The notes beneath the pieces are model-generated. The model did no database searches. It had not been told where the DNA came from and saw only the letters and a program-made list of their open reading frames with translations. Both the position numbers and the translations under genes were made by a program. DNA of 64,000 nt from UBA3775 sp051877895 (lineage in GTDB: Bacteria; Bacillota; Clostridia; Lachnospirales; Lachnospiraceae): NCBI GenBank assembly GCA_051877895.1, contig JBJEJI010000070.1, positions 46,323 to 110,322 on the forward strand. Direction: 5' to 3'. Within the stretch, counting starts at the first letter, position 1; each line of letters starts with the position of its first letter. Shown in pieces: positions 52,377-61,442 of this stretch.

Positions 52377-54671
52377 ATGAAAACCTTTGAACTGACGGTG
52401 ACAGGTTTGGTTCAGGGCGTAGGTTACAGACCTTTTACTGCCGGACTGCTCAAAAACCTGAACTTGTGCGGAACAGTAAGAAATACCGGCGGAATAGTAA
52501 AAATTTGTGTAACAGCTGCTGACAAGGCGGTGGATGAGCTTCTCCACCGCCTTTATGAGTATTATCCCGAAGGTGCCCGCATAGATAAAATTCTTGTGAA
52601 GGAAATTGATTTAACAGAGTTTACGGATGTTACCATTATTGAAAGCGATGAGGAAGAAAGTGTTCCTGTTCTTCCTGCAGACATTGGTATATGCCAAAAG
52701 TGTACATCGGAATTAAAGGATAAAAAAAACAGACGATATAATTACCCTTTTATCAGTTGTGCCATATGCGGTCCCCGCTATTCCATTATGCACAGAATTC
52801 CCTATGACAGGGATAATACCACCATGGGGCCTTTTGGCATGTGTGATAAATGCCGGGAGGAATATAATGATCCACACGACAGAAGATATTATGCCCAGAC
52901 AATCAGTTGTCCTGATTGTGGTCCGAGGCTGTTTCTGGAGTCGGAGGCAGGACTATACTATGAGTACGCATATAGTGAAGCCGTAAATCTTCTTCGGAAT
53001 GAGCAGGTAATTGCCGTAAAAAATACCGGGGGATATCACCTGGTTTGCGATGCCTTCTCCGAAAAAGCGGTTAATAAACTAAGAGAAATTAAAAAGAGAG
53101 ATAAGAAACCTTTTGCAGTTATGGTTTCTGATGCAGAAAAAGCAGAAAAATACGGAGAAATTAATAAGACGGAAAGAGATCTTCTTACAAGCCCTGCCAG
53201 ACCTGTTGTGTTGTTAAAGAGAAAATTAGTGGAAACAAAAGCAGAAGAAGGAAAACCTGCGGAAAGAGAACCTGTTTATGGAGTTTCCATGGAAAGCCCA
53301 TATGTGGGAATTCTTCTTCCTGCTGATGGGCTTCAGGTCATGCTTGCAGAAGAATTTCCGCTGTTAGTAATGACCAGTGCCAACATATCCGGTGAACCTA
53401 TGATTATCAGTGACGAGGAAATAAAAGCTCTGGGTGTTGCCGTACTGGGAAACAACAGAGAGATTCTCTCCCCGGTAGATGATTCTGTTGTGAGAGTAGT
53501 TGCGGGAAGAGTACAGGTTTTAAGAAGAGGACGTGGTTATGTTCCTCAGCCTCTTGAAATAAAAAATCAAACAGAAAAAGAACAACTTTGGTCTGAACAG
53601 GTTTTTGCAACCGGCGCGGATATGAAATCTTCATTTGCATACGCGGCAGGAAACAGAATTTATCTCAGTCAGTATCTTGGGGATTTATCCCACAAACGTG
53701 TTCAGACAGAATATAAATTAATCAGGAAACGATTTAAACAATGCTTCAACCTTAAAGAAAAAGTCCTGGTTTCTGACAGGCATCCGGGATATTTTTCTAC
53801 AAAAATGGGAGAAAATGAGGAAGGACTTCCTGTTTATTCTGTAATCCACCATTTCGCCCATATGGCTTCTGTTATGGCAGAGTATGGCCTTAGGGAAAAA
53901 ACAATTGGATTTTCATTTGATGGTACAGGCTATGGAGAGGATGGCGGAGTCTGGGGCGGCGAGGTCTGTCTTTACAACGATGGTGCATTTGAAAGAGTGG
54001 GACATCTGAAACAAATTGTAATGACAGGTGGAGATGAGGGCGCCAGAAATGGCATGCTTTCTCTGGCCGGTTATTATTATGACTTGCTGTTAAAGTATGG
54101 TAAGGAAGAACTGATAAACAGTCTCGGAAAGACTTTTGTGGATGAAAAGCTGCTGACACCTGAAAATAATTTAATATTTAAAGCTTTAGAAAAAAATATT
54201 AATACTGTTGTACAGACTTCAGCAGGCAGATTATTTGATGCAGTCGCAACTCTGCTTGGAGTCTGTAACTATAATGGTTATGAGGGACAGTGCCCGTGTG
54301 AACTTGAATATGCTGCTTTTAAGGCAGAGGACACATATCCCCTGAGGCTGGAATCTGTAAAGAATAATCCATATGTGGCAGACACTACGGAGTTAATTTA
54401 TGACATGCTTAAGGCAGTAAATAGTGGTGTCAGTCCATGTAGTCTGGCAGCAGGTTTCCACAATGCTCTGGCAGAGTGGATATTAAGCTGTGCTGTGAAT
54501 TTAGGTGATATACCGGTTGTTTTAGCAGGTGGTACATTTGCAAACAGAATGCTTACTGAACTTTGCATCAGTAAACTGGAAGCAGCAGGGCTTAAGGTGT
54601 ATACAAACAGCCTCATTCCACCGGGGGATGATGGTATTGCTGTTGGTCAGCTGACAAGTCTTGTATTATAA
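52377..54671 (+). CDS. hypF: hydrogenase maturation carbamoyltransferase HypF
   Basis: A 764-residue enzyme that uses carbamoyl phosphate and ATP to load a carbamoyl group on HypE for the cyanide ligands. It starts with an acylphosphatase domain (GLVQGVGYRPFT), followed by paired zinc fingers (CQKC, CAIC, CDKC, CPDC), a YrdC-like domain (with MTSANISGEPM) and a Kae1/TobZ-like carbamoyltransferase domain (VIHHFAHMASVMAEYGL, FSFDGTGYGEDGGVWGGEV, VVLAGGTFANRML). All domains are complete. It starts 10 bases after echF and is part of the same run. Confidence 0.97.
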   Translation: MKTFELTVTGLVQGVGYRPFTAGLLKNLNLCGTVRNTGGIVKICVTAADKAVDELLHRLYEYYPEGARIDKILVKEIDLTEFTDVTIIESDEEESVPVLPADIGICQKCTSELKDKKNRRYNYPFISCAICGPRYSIMHRIPYDRDNTTMGPFGMCDKCREEYNDPHDRRYYAQTISCPDCGPRLFLESEAGLYYEYAYSEAVNLLRNEQVIAVKNTGGYHLVCDAFSEKAVNKLREIKKRDKKPFAVMVSDAEKAEKYGEINKTERDLLTSPARPVVLLKRKLVETKAEEGKPAEREPVYGVSMESPYVGILLPADGLQVMLAEEFPLLVMTSANISGEPMIISDEEIKALGVAVLGNNREILSPVDDSVVRVVAGRVQVLRRGRGYVPQPLEIKNQTEKEQLWSEQVFATGADMKSSFAYAAGNRIYLSQYLGDLSHKRVQTEYKLIRKRFKQCFNLKEKVLVSDRHPGYFSTKMGENEEGLPVYSVIHHFAHMASVMAEYGLREKTIGFSFDGTGYGEDGGVWGGEVCLYNDGAFERVGHLKQIVMTGGDEGARNGMLSLAGYYYDLLLKYGKEELINSLGKTFVDEKLLTPENNLIFKALEKNINTVVQTSAGRLFDAVATLLGVCNYNGYEGQCPCELEYAAFKAEDTYPLRLESVKNNPYVADTTELIYDMLKAVNSGVSPCSLAAGFHNALAEWILSCAVNLGDIPVVLAGGTFANRMLTELCISKLEAAGLKVYTNSLIPPGDDGIAVGQLTSLVL

Positions 54672-54690
54672 TCAAATGGAGGAATAAAGA

Positions 54691-54963
54691 ATGTGCATTG
54701 CAGTGCCGGGAAAAGTTATTGAGGTTAACGGAAAGTTCGTCAAAGTAGATTTTGGCGGAAATATAGTGGAAGCACGTACCGGTCTGCCTGATATTAACAC
54801 GGGAGATTATGCATTGATTCATGCAGGCTATGTTATTCAGAAAATGTCAAAGACAGAAGCCGAGGAAATGGAGGATTTAATGAGGTTTATGAATGAGCTT
54901 CCGGATAATAGTTCTGAAGATGCTTCTGAGGAGATTTCCGGCAATATTCCGGGTGAGATTTAG
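54691..54963 (+). CDS. hypC: hydrogenase maturation chaperone HypC
   Basis: A 90-residue protein with the diagnostic N-terminus MCIAVPGKVIEV, whose Cys2 takes part in handing the Fe(CN)2CO unit from HypD to the large subunit. GDYALIHAGYVIQKM is the usual middle. An acidic tail of about 25 residues makes it slightly longer than common HypC. GGAGG lies eight bases before the ATG. Confidence 0.96.
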   Translation: MCIAVPGKVIEVNGKFVKVDFGGNIVEARTGLPDINTGDYALIHAGYVIQKMSKTEAEEMEDLMRFMNELPDNSSEDASEEISGNIPGEI

Positions 54964-54974
54964 AGGGAGTGGGT

Positions 54975-56021
54975 ATGACTGACGGATTTGATAATATAAG
55001 AGAATGTCTTTCCTTGTATGACGGCGAACCCATAAAAATCATGGAAATATGCGGCAGTCATACAGCAGCAATTACAAAAAGCGGAATCAGAAGCATTCTC
55101 TCTCCTAAAATACATCTGGTTTCGGGACCGGGGTGTCCGGTGTGTGTAACACCTTCTGCATATATTGACCGCCTGATTGATCTGGCACTTGAAGAACAGG
55201 TGTGTATAGTTACCTTCGGTGACATGCTGAGGGTACCCGGAAGCCAAATGTCCCTGTCACAGGCTAAAGGAGAGGGCGCAGATGTGAGAATGGTATATTC
55301 CCCGTTTGACACCATAAAACTTGCAGAGACACGGCCTGATAAAAAGTTTGTTTTTGCTGCGGTTGGTTTTGAAACCACAACACCTATATATGCTGAAATG
55401 GTGGAAGAACTGATTCAAAAGAAAATAACAAATGTTAAGCTTCTTACTGCATTAAAAACTATGCCTTCCATTGTAGATTGTTTATGCAGAGAACAGGCTG
55501 ATATTGACGGATTTCTTGCACCGGGACATGTTTGCAGCGTAACCGGAAGCAGTATATTTGAGCCCCTGGCGGAAAAATATTCAATCCCTTTTGTTGCAGC
55601 GGGCTTTAGCGGAAAAGAACTGCTGGCAGCCATATATGCCACAGTCAGAATGAAGGGAAAAGGACAGGTTTTAAACTATTATCCCCGGGTTGTAACAAAG
55701 GAAGGAAATGTAGCTGCACAGAAAAAGGTGGAGACTTTTTTTGTAGTTTGTGATGCAGTGTGGCGGGGTATGGGCATGGTCCCGGCTTCCGGAATGCGAT
55801 TGAAAGATGAATATATGGATTATGATGCCGGAAGCATGGAGCTTGTGGAGGACATACGTCTTAATAAGCGTTGTATGTGCGGTCAGGTTCTCATGGGAAG
55901 AATAAAACCGGAGAATTGTTCACTGTTTGGCAAAGAGTGTACCCCATTAAGCCCTCAGGGAGCCTGTATGGTTTCTGAGGAAGGCAGCTGCAGATATGCC
56001 TATTCGGAATGTAGAAGATAA
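54975..56021 (+). CDS. hypD: hydrogenase maturation iron-sulfur protein HypD
   Basis: A 348-residue protein that assembles the Fe(CN)2CO group with HypC and HypE. Signature blocks are ICGSHTAAITKSGI, VSGPGCPVCVTP, FAAVGFETTTP and LAPGHVCSVTGSS. The late cysteines in RCMCGQV, NCSLFGKECTPL and GACMV bind a [4Fe-4S] cluster. The ATG at 54975 has GAGGGAG five bases upstream; a GTG two codons earlier is inside that site. Confidence 0.96.
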   Translation: MTDGFDNIRECLSLYDGEPIKIMEICGSHTAAITKSGIRSILSPKIHLVSGPGCPVCVTPSAYIDRLIDLALEEQVCIVTFGDMLRVPGSQMSLSQAKGEGADVRMVYSPFDTIKLAETRPDKKFVFAAVGFETTTPIYAEMVEELIQKKITNVKLLTALKTMPSIVDCLCREQADIDGFLAPGHVCSVTGSSIFEPLAEKYSIPFVAAGFSGKELLAAIYATVRMKGKGQVLNYYPRVVTKEGNVAAQKKVETFFVVCDAVWRGMGMVPASGMRLKDEYMDYDAGSMELVEDIRLNKRCMCGQVLMGRIKPENCSLFGKECTPLSPQGACMVSEEGSCRYAYSECRR

Positions 56022-56038
56022 GTAAAATGGAGAACAAT

Positions 56039-57031
56039 ATGAAAATAACAATGGCTCACGGAAGCGGGGGAGATATGACCCGCAGGCTTATTGAAGAAGT
56101 TTTTTCGGAATCCTATGGCAATGACTATCTGGCCCAGATGGAGGATGCTACAGTATTACCGGGAAACGGTAAAATAGCTTTTACAACTGACAGCTTTGTG
56201 GTTACTCCCCTGGAATTTCCGGGAGGAGATATTGGAAGACTGGCAGTATGCGGCACAGTTAATGATTTAGCCATGAGAGGTGCCAGACCAAAGTATCTGT
56301 CCTGCGGTTTTATTTTAGAAGAAGGTCTTGATACAGCACTTTTAAAAAGAATAGTAAAAAGTATGGCAGCCACGGCGAAAGAGGCGGGAATAAACATTGT
56401 TGCCGGGGACACAAAGGTAGTTGAAGGTAATGGAGGAATGTATATCAATACCTCCGGAATTGGATTTTTAAATTCCGATGAAATCTGTGCAAAAAGCATT
56501 TCAGATGGGGATGTGGTGCTGGTTTCGGGAACCATGGGTGAACACCACAGTGCCATACTCAGTGCAAGAATGGAAATAGAAAACAACATTCTGTCCGATG
56601 TGGCTCCTCTAAATATAATGGTTTCTAATCTGCTTGATGAAGGTGTTGAAATTCATGCAATGAGAGATGTTACAAGAGGAGGACTTGCTACAGTACTGAA
56701 TGAACTTGCAGAGACATCAGGCAGGCAGATTAACATATGGGAAACAATGCTCCCTGTAGCTCCTGTGGTGAGAAGCTTTGCAGGTATGCTTGGACTGGAT
56801 CCTTTGTATATGGGGAATGAAGGAAAAATGGTAATAGTGCTTCCTGAAAGTGAGGCTGGAAAGGCTCTGGAAATTATGAAGGAAAACCCTTATGGCAGGA
56901 ATGCTGCATACATTGGAAGGGTTACAGCCTGCGAAGAAAATGAGCTGCCGGGTATTGTCATGGAAACGGACATTGGAGGGAAAAGAATTTTGGGTGTACT
57001 TTCAGGAGAAGGGCTCCCGAGAATCTGTTGA
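56039..57031 (+). CDS. hypE: hydrogenase maturation protein HypE
   Basis: A 330-residue ATP-dependent dehydratase that turns the C-terminal thiocarbamate into thiocyanate, the source of the cyanide ligands. It starts with MKITMAHGSGG and ends in PRIC, the conserved carrier cysteine. DVTRGGLATVLNELA and GDTKVVEGNGG are family blocks of the PurM-like fold. GGAG lies six bases before ATG 56039; the ATG at 56027 is less well placed. Last gene of the ech-hyp run; hypA and hypB are not in the window. Confidence 0.96.
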   Translation: MKITMAHGSGGDMTRRLIEEVFSESYGNDYLAQMEDATVLPGNGKIAFTTDSFVVTPLEFPGGDIGRLAVCGTVNDLAMRGARPKYLSCGFILEEGLDTALLKRIVKSMAATAKEAGINIVAGDTKVVEGNGGMYINTSGIGFLNSDEICAKSISDGDVVLVSGTMGEHHSAILSARMEIENNILSDVAPLNIMVSNLLDEGVEIHAMRDVTRGGLATVLNELAETSGRQINIWETMLPVAPVVRSFAGMLGLDPLYMGNEGKMVIVLPESEAGKALEIMKENPYGRNAAYIGRVTACEENELPGIVMETDIGGKRILGVLSGEGLPRIC

Positions 57032-57067
57032 AAAGCCCACTAAACTGTGAAAAAAAGACGAACAACA

Positions 57068-57096
57068 TTGACATAATTTTTGAAAAGGGTTACACT
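57068..57096 (+). promoter_or_regulatory. corA promoter
   Basis: TTGACA (57068-57073) and TACACT (57091-57096) with a 17-base spacer, about 75 bases before the start codon. Confidence 0.72.
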
Positions 57097-57169
57097 AGAA
57101 ATGTGTGTACTCTGGGAAGGGAAGCTTTGTTCAGGGATAAAAACTTATTAGGGACTGGGGAGGTGTGCC

Positions 57170-58111
57170 ATGATTAAATATTATAAAACTGAAAGTGGTA
57201 AGATTCAGGAAAAAGAAGCATATGAACAGGGAAGCTGGATTATGGCAGTGGCGCCTACCTATGAGGAAAGTGTTTTTCTTGCAAATTCCTTTGATGTGGA
57301 TGTTGTGGATATCAGAGCCGCAATGGACGATGAGGAAAGTTCCCGTGTGGATGTAAGCAATGATTATACCCTTATTGTTGTGGACATTCCTGCTGTAGAA
57401 ACCAGACATGAGCAGGATAATTATACAACTATCCCTCTTGGAATGATTATTACCGAAAATGTAATTATAACTGTCTGTGCAGAGGATACTCCGGTACTTC
57501 AGTATTTCCTGAAAAACAATGTAAAAGAGTTTTCCACAAAAAAGCAGATGCGTTTTGTTTATCAGATTCTTCACAAAACCTGCATGGTCTATCAGAATAA
57601 TCTTCGTGTTATTGATAAAAAGAGAACTGAAATTGAGGAACGAATTCAGGAAACTACAGAGGACTCTGATTTGATTGCGCTTCATGAGCTGGAATCAACT
57701 CTGGTATATTTCGCAACTTCCTTAAGAGCTAACGGAGCCATCATCGAGAGATTGACCAGATATGGCAAGATACGTCAGTATCAGGAAGACAAAGAGCTTC
57801 TGGAAGATGTCATCGTAGAAAATAAGCAGGCTATTGAAATGACCGGAATCTACAGAGATATACTTAACGGTACCAGAGAACTGTTATCAGCGATTATTGA
57901 TAACCGCCTCAATACAGTAATGAAATATCTGGCGGGAATTACCATTGTCATGTCGGTTCCTAACATTATTTCCGGACTCTATGGTATGAATGTGGCACAG
58001 AAATGGATGCCATTTGCACAGACAAATTATGGCTTTGGAATTATTTCGGGAATAATTGTTGTTCTTTGTATTATTGTATTAATTGTATTACGAAAGAGAA
58101 AGATGTTTTAG
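57170..58111 (+). CDS. CorA family divalent cation transporter
   Basis: A 313-residue CorA protein. The long N-terminal cytoplasmic part has the helical stretch ENKQAIEMTGIYRDILNGTRELLSAIIDNRLN. The two C-terminal membrane helices carry the pore signature YGMN in ISGLYGMNVAQ, and the protein ends in a basic tail RKRKMF. It moves Mg2+ or another divalent metal such as Co2+ or Zn2+; the ion cannot be told. GGGAGGTG lies five bases before the ATG. It has its own promoter, directly after hypE. A nickel role for the hydrogenase is possible but not supported by sequence. Confidence 0.9.
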   Translation: MIKYYKTESGKIQEKEAYEQGSWIMAVAPTYEESVFLANSFDVDVVDIRAAMDDEESSRVDVSNDYTLIVVDIPAVETRHEQDNYTTIPLGMIITENVIITVCAEDTPVLQYFLKNNVKEFSTKKQMRFVYQILHKTCMVYQNNLRVIDKKRTEIEERIQETTEDSDLIALHELESTLVYFATSLRANGAIIERLTRYGKIRQYQEDKELLEDVIVENKQAIEMTGIYRDILNGTRELLSAIIDNRLNTVMKYLAGITIVMSVPNIISGLYGMNVAQKWMPFAQTNYGFGIISGIIVVLCIIVLIVLRKRKMF

Positions 58112-58195
58112 AAACAGGTAAAGAACTTTAGAATAAAGAAACGGGAAAAAGCTTATCCTGTTGCTGAAAGAGCTATTTAAATGAATGGGGGTCTC

Positions 58196-60154
58196 ATGTC
58201 AGAGATATTAAAAAACAAAATAATAGCCGTTTGTACTGCATATGCCAGTGAAGAAACAGTGGTAGAATACTTATTAACATTGCATGATTCTGCTGTAAAA
58301 CATGGCTGTAAACTGGTGATTTTTGGAACAGTAGCAGGTCTTTTTAAAGGTGAACCTAACTATGAAGGCGATTGCCATATGTTTAAAAGCATTGCCTTCA
58401 GTCATTTTGATGCAGTAATCAGTTTTTCTGAGTACATAAAGGATGAAGAGGTGCTAAAGAGCATATCAGAAGGTGCAAAGGAAGCCGGAATTCCATGCTT
58501 TTCCATAGATCGACATGTGGACGGGTGCATTGATATCAGAATGGACTATGTATCCTCCTTTGAAAAACTGGTTCGCCATATTATTGTTGACCATGGTCTC
58601 ACGAAGGTGAATTTTATATCCGGTGTGCAGGGAAATCTTTTTTCTGATGAAAGAGAGCAGGTTTACAAAAAAGTACTTGCAGAAAATAATATACCATTTG
58701 AAGAAAAAAGACTTGGCTACGGCGGCTTCTGGGAAGGACCTACCCAAAAAGTAGTGGATAAATTCCTTGAGGATGAAGAACTGCCTGAAGCAATTATCTG
58801 TGCCAATGATGTAATGGCGTTGGTTGCATGTCAGAAACTGAAGGAAAGAGGAATACGTGTTCCTGAGGATGTTATTGTTACAGGCTTTGACAACATTAAG
58901 CGGGCCATGTGGAACTCTCCAAGTCTTACTACATGTAAAATTGAATTTACATATTTAACCGATACTATTATGGATGTGCTTGCGGGCATTTGTTCCGGAA
59001 AAGAACATAAACAGGAATATTTTGTTCCTTATGAATTTGTTCTTGGTGAGTCATGTGGATGCATAAAGATGAAAAATCGTCTGACCCCTGATGAATTATT
59101 TGAAATTTACAACTTTAACAAGAAGCATTCCCTGTATCAGATGGACATGTATGAAATGCAGACCTTCCTTGCTGAAAAAGAGAGTGTTATGCAGCTTGCA
59201 CTAACAATACACAGCTATATGTTTTCGGATGGTTTTATTATAGTAAATAACTCAATTCCTGAGTTTGGCTTTGGCAGCAGACCGGAAACGGAGGATAGCA
59301 GTGTCCTGTCGGAATCCATGCGCGTACTTGTGCGTAAAAAGAATAACGAAATAGAAATGGGGCATGTTTTTCTTAAAAATGAAATCCTGCCAAGTCTCAA
59401 TGTTCAGGTGAGTGTTGAGCGGCCGATTATTATAATGCCGTTGCATTCGCCCGGTCATAATTTCGGCTATATGGCTTATTCGGTTAATCATGAACCAATA
59501 TTCTTTAATAAGCTTGTAATGTTCAATTATGCTTTGAGAAATGCACTGGAAATTTTCCGTACTCAGAAGTCTCTTCGTGAGGTTAACAGGAAAATTGAAG
59601 AGGCAAATGCCAGAATGGCAGAGCTTTATATCAGGGATCCTCTGACCATGCTCTATAACCGAAGGGGTTTTTACAACAACGTTAATAAACTTATGGATGA
59701 ATGTATCAGCAATAACTGGGAAATGTTTATTGCAAGTATCGATTTAGATGATTTAAAGCCGATTAACGATGTTTATGGTCATTCCGAAGGTGATAATGCC
59801 ATTAAGACTATTGCTAATTCCTTGTTGGTTAATTCCCATAAATATGAAATCTGTGCCAGGTTTGGTGGAGATGAATTTGTGGTAGCAGGTATTGCAGAGA
59901 ATGGTGCAGAAACGGGTACCATGTATGTGAAAAATGTTGAAAAGTATCTGGATAACTACAACAGAGATTCAGACAAGCCTTATAAGGTCAGGGCAAGTAT
60001 GGGCTTAAGTGTCAGCCGCCCGGATGTGCATTCTGTTATTGATGAATTTATTATCAGGGCAGACCGTATAATGTATGAAAATAAAAAGAATAATAAACAG
60101 TTCAGAAGCAAGGTAAGAACCAGTAGCAGTAATTTGTTTCCGGACATGTTGTAA
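58196..60154 (+). CDS. LacI-type sensor domain fused to diguanylate cyclase (GGDEF)
   Basis: A 652-residue cytoplasmic protein. Residues about 1-300 form a periplasmic-binding-protein fold of the LacI/GalR type (ICANDVMALVACQKLKERGIRVPEDVIVTGFDN is the family end, shown in part), but without the LacI helix-turn-helix. A middle region of about 160 residues with DMYEMQTFLAEKESVMQ follows, then a short helix and a diguanylate cyclase from about residue 480 (RDPLTMLYNRRGFY). The signature GGDEF is intact at 557-561. This suggests c-di-GMP synthesis controlled by a sugar-like ligand. ATG 58196 follows GGGGG at short spacing; ATG 58181 is the alternative. Confidence 0.88.
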   Translation: MSEILKNKIIAVCTAYASEETVVEYLLTLHDSAVKHGCKLVIFGTVAGLFKGEPNYEGDCHMFKSIAFSHFDAVISFSEYIKDEEVLKSISEGAKEAGIPCFSIDRHVDGCIDIRMDYVSSFEKLVRHIIVDHGLTKVNFISGVQGNLFSDEREQVYKKVLAENNIPFEEKRLGYGGFWEGPTQKVVDKFLEDEELPEAIICANDVMALVACQKLKERGIRVPEDVIVTGFDNIKRAMWNSPSLTTCKIEFTYLTDTIMDVLAGICSGKEHKQEYFVPYEFVLGESCGCIKMKNRLTPDELFEIYNFNKKHSLYQMDMYEMQTFLAEKESVMQLALTIHSYMFSDGFIIVNNSIPEFGFGSRPETEDSSVLSESMRVLVRKKNNEIEMGHVFLKNEILPSLNVQVSVERPIIIMPLHSPGHNFGYMAYSVNHEPIFFNKLVMFNYALRNALEIFRTQKSLREVNRKIEEANARMAELYIRDPLTMLYNRRGFYNNVNKLMDECISNNWEMFIASIDLDDLKPINDVYGHSEGDNAIKTIANSLLVNSHKYEICARFGGDEFVVAGIAENGAETGTMYVKNVEKYLDNYNRDSDKPYKVRASMGLSVSRPDVHSVIDEFIIRADRIMYENKKNNKQFRSKVRTSSSNLFPDML

Positions 60155-60175
60155 TAAGTAGTAAGAGAGGTTTTT

Positions 60176-61420
60176 ATGAAAGACGAAACAGTGGTTTTAA
60201 ATGAAACGGAAAAAGAAGCTTTTGAAACAAAGGACGGTTCCGTGGAAACGGATAAAAATATTCAGCCAAAAAAGAACAAAACTCCTCTTTTGGTTTTGGG
60301 TGCGGTTTGTATTGTTGCCATTATAGGTGTTGTGGTATATCTCGTACTTGATGGCATGGGAATCATTGGAAATAAGGATAAAGTTAAAAAGCTTGCAGAC
60401 TATAAAAACTTTACCTATGATGCATATGATCCTACTGTTACCGATGAGGATGTAACAGAGTATTATGAGTATCTTGTTGAATTGTATGTATCCCAGTTCA
60501 CATCTGTTGGCTATGTAAAGGATGACAGCCGTGACGGTACCCAGGTAAAGGACGGCGATACAGTTAACATTGACTATACCGGTTATATTGATGGCGAAGC
60601 TTTTGAAAATGGTGCAGATACGGATTATAATCTTACAATCGGCTCAGGAGCATTTATTGACGGCTTTGAGAGCTCTCTTATCGGAAAGAATTTTGGAGAA
60701 ACCGTTGATATTAACGTAACATTTCCTGATCCTTATCCAAACAATCCTGATATGGCAGGCGTAGATGCTGTATTCACGGTTAAAATTAATTATATAGCAA
60801 AAGAAGTTGATATTACTGTTGACAATGCCTATGACCTTATGTTTGGTTATGACACAAAGGAAGAAATGTTTGAAGTATTAAAAACAAATCTTGAGGCAGA
60901 CAGTGCAAGTGGTGAAACCAGCTATATTAATTCTAAACAGAATGAATATATAACATATATTGTTGAAAACTCAGAATTTGAAGATCTTACAAAAGAAGCA
61001 CAGGATTATGCTGACAAAATTTTTGAAATGATTGAAAATGCAGCAACCTCAAACAATATTGAAGTTGCAACCTACATTAAAAATTATTATGGATATAGTT
61101 CTGTTGAGGAATACAAGAGCGTTCTTTTAGAAAGCTGCATTCTTGAGAAAAAGCAGGATTATGTAATCAATAAAATCGCAGAGATTGAAAATATAACCAT
61201 GTCCGATAAAGATTTTAAAGAACTGGCAACATCAGTACTTTCAAGCATGGTATCCGATTCATCCTCCATTAATGTTGAGGAATATGAGACCGGTTATGAT
61301 GAACAGTATGGAAAAGGTGCTTTCCGTCAGTATATGTTTGATATTTATGTAACAGAAAAATTATTTGATATGTATGCGAAGGAAATTCCTGCAGTAGCAA
61401 CAGGAGCTACAGCACAGTAA
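60176..61420 (+). CDS. membrane-anchored FKBP-type peptidyl-prolyl isomerase (trigger-factor-like)
   Basis: A 414-residue protein with one membrane helix (about residues 37-60) and the rest outside. An FKBP domain lies at about 118-205 (DGDTVNIDYTGYIDGEAFENG, IGSGAFIDGFESSLIGKNFGE), followed by a long helical part like the trigger-factor C-terminal domain. It should help fold secreted proteins at the outer face of the membrane, in place of or beside PrsA. An acidic N-terminal stretch is in the cytoplasm. GAGAGG precedes the ATG. It is followed closely by a shorter relative. Confidence 0.87.
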   Translation: MKDETVVLNETEKEAFETKDGSVETDKNIQPKKNKTPLLVLGAVCIVAIIGVVVYLVLDGMGIIGNKDKVKKLADYKNFTYDAYDPTVTDEDVTEYYEYLVELYVSQFTSVGYVKDDSRDGTQVKDGDTVNIDYTGYIDGEAFENGADTDYNLTIGSGAFIDGFESSLIGKNFGETVDINVTFPDPYPNNPDMAGVDAVFTVKINYIAKEVDITVDNAYDLMFGYDTKEEMFEVLKTNLEADSASGETSYINSKQNEYITYIVENSEFEDLTKEAQDYADKIFEMIENAATSNNIEVATYIKNYYGYSSVEEYKSVLLESCILEKKQDYVINKIAEIENITMSDKDFKELATSVLSSMVSDSSSINVEEYETGYDEQYGKGAFRQYMFDIYVTEKLFDMYAKEIPAVATGATAQ

Positions 61421-61442
61421 ATATTCACAACCGGAGGCGGAA

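Noticed and set aside
58112..58165. Terminator after corA
   Set aside because: AACAGG and CCTGTT can pair over a long loop, but the stem is short and has no T-run.
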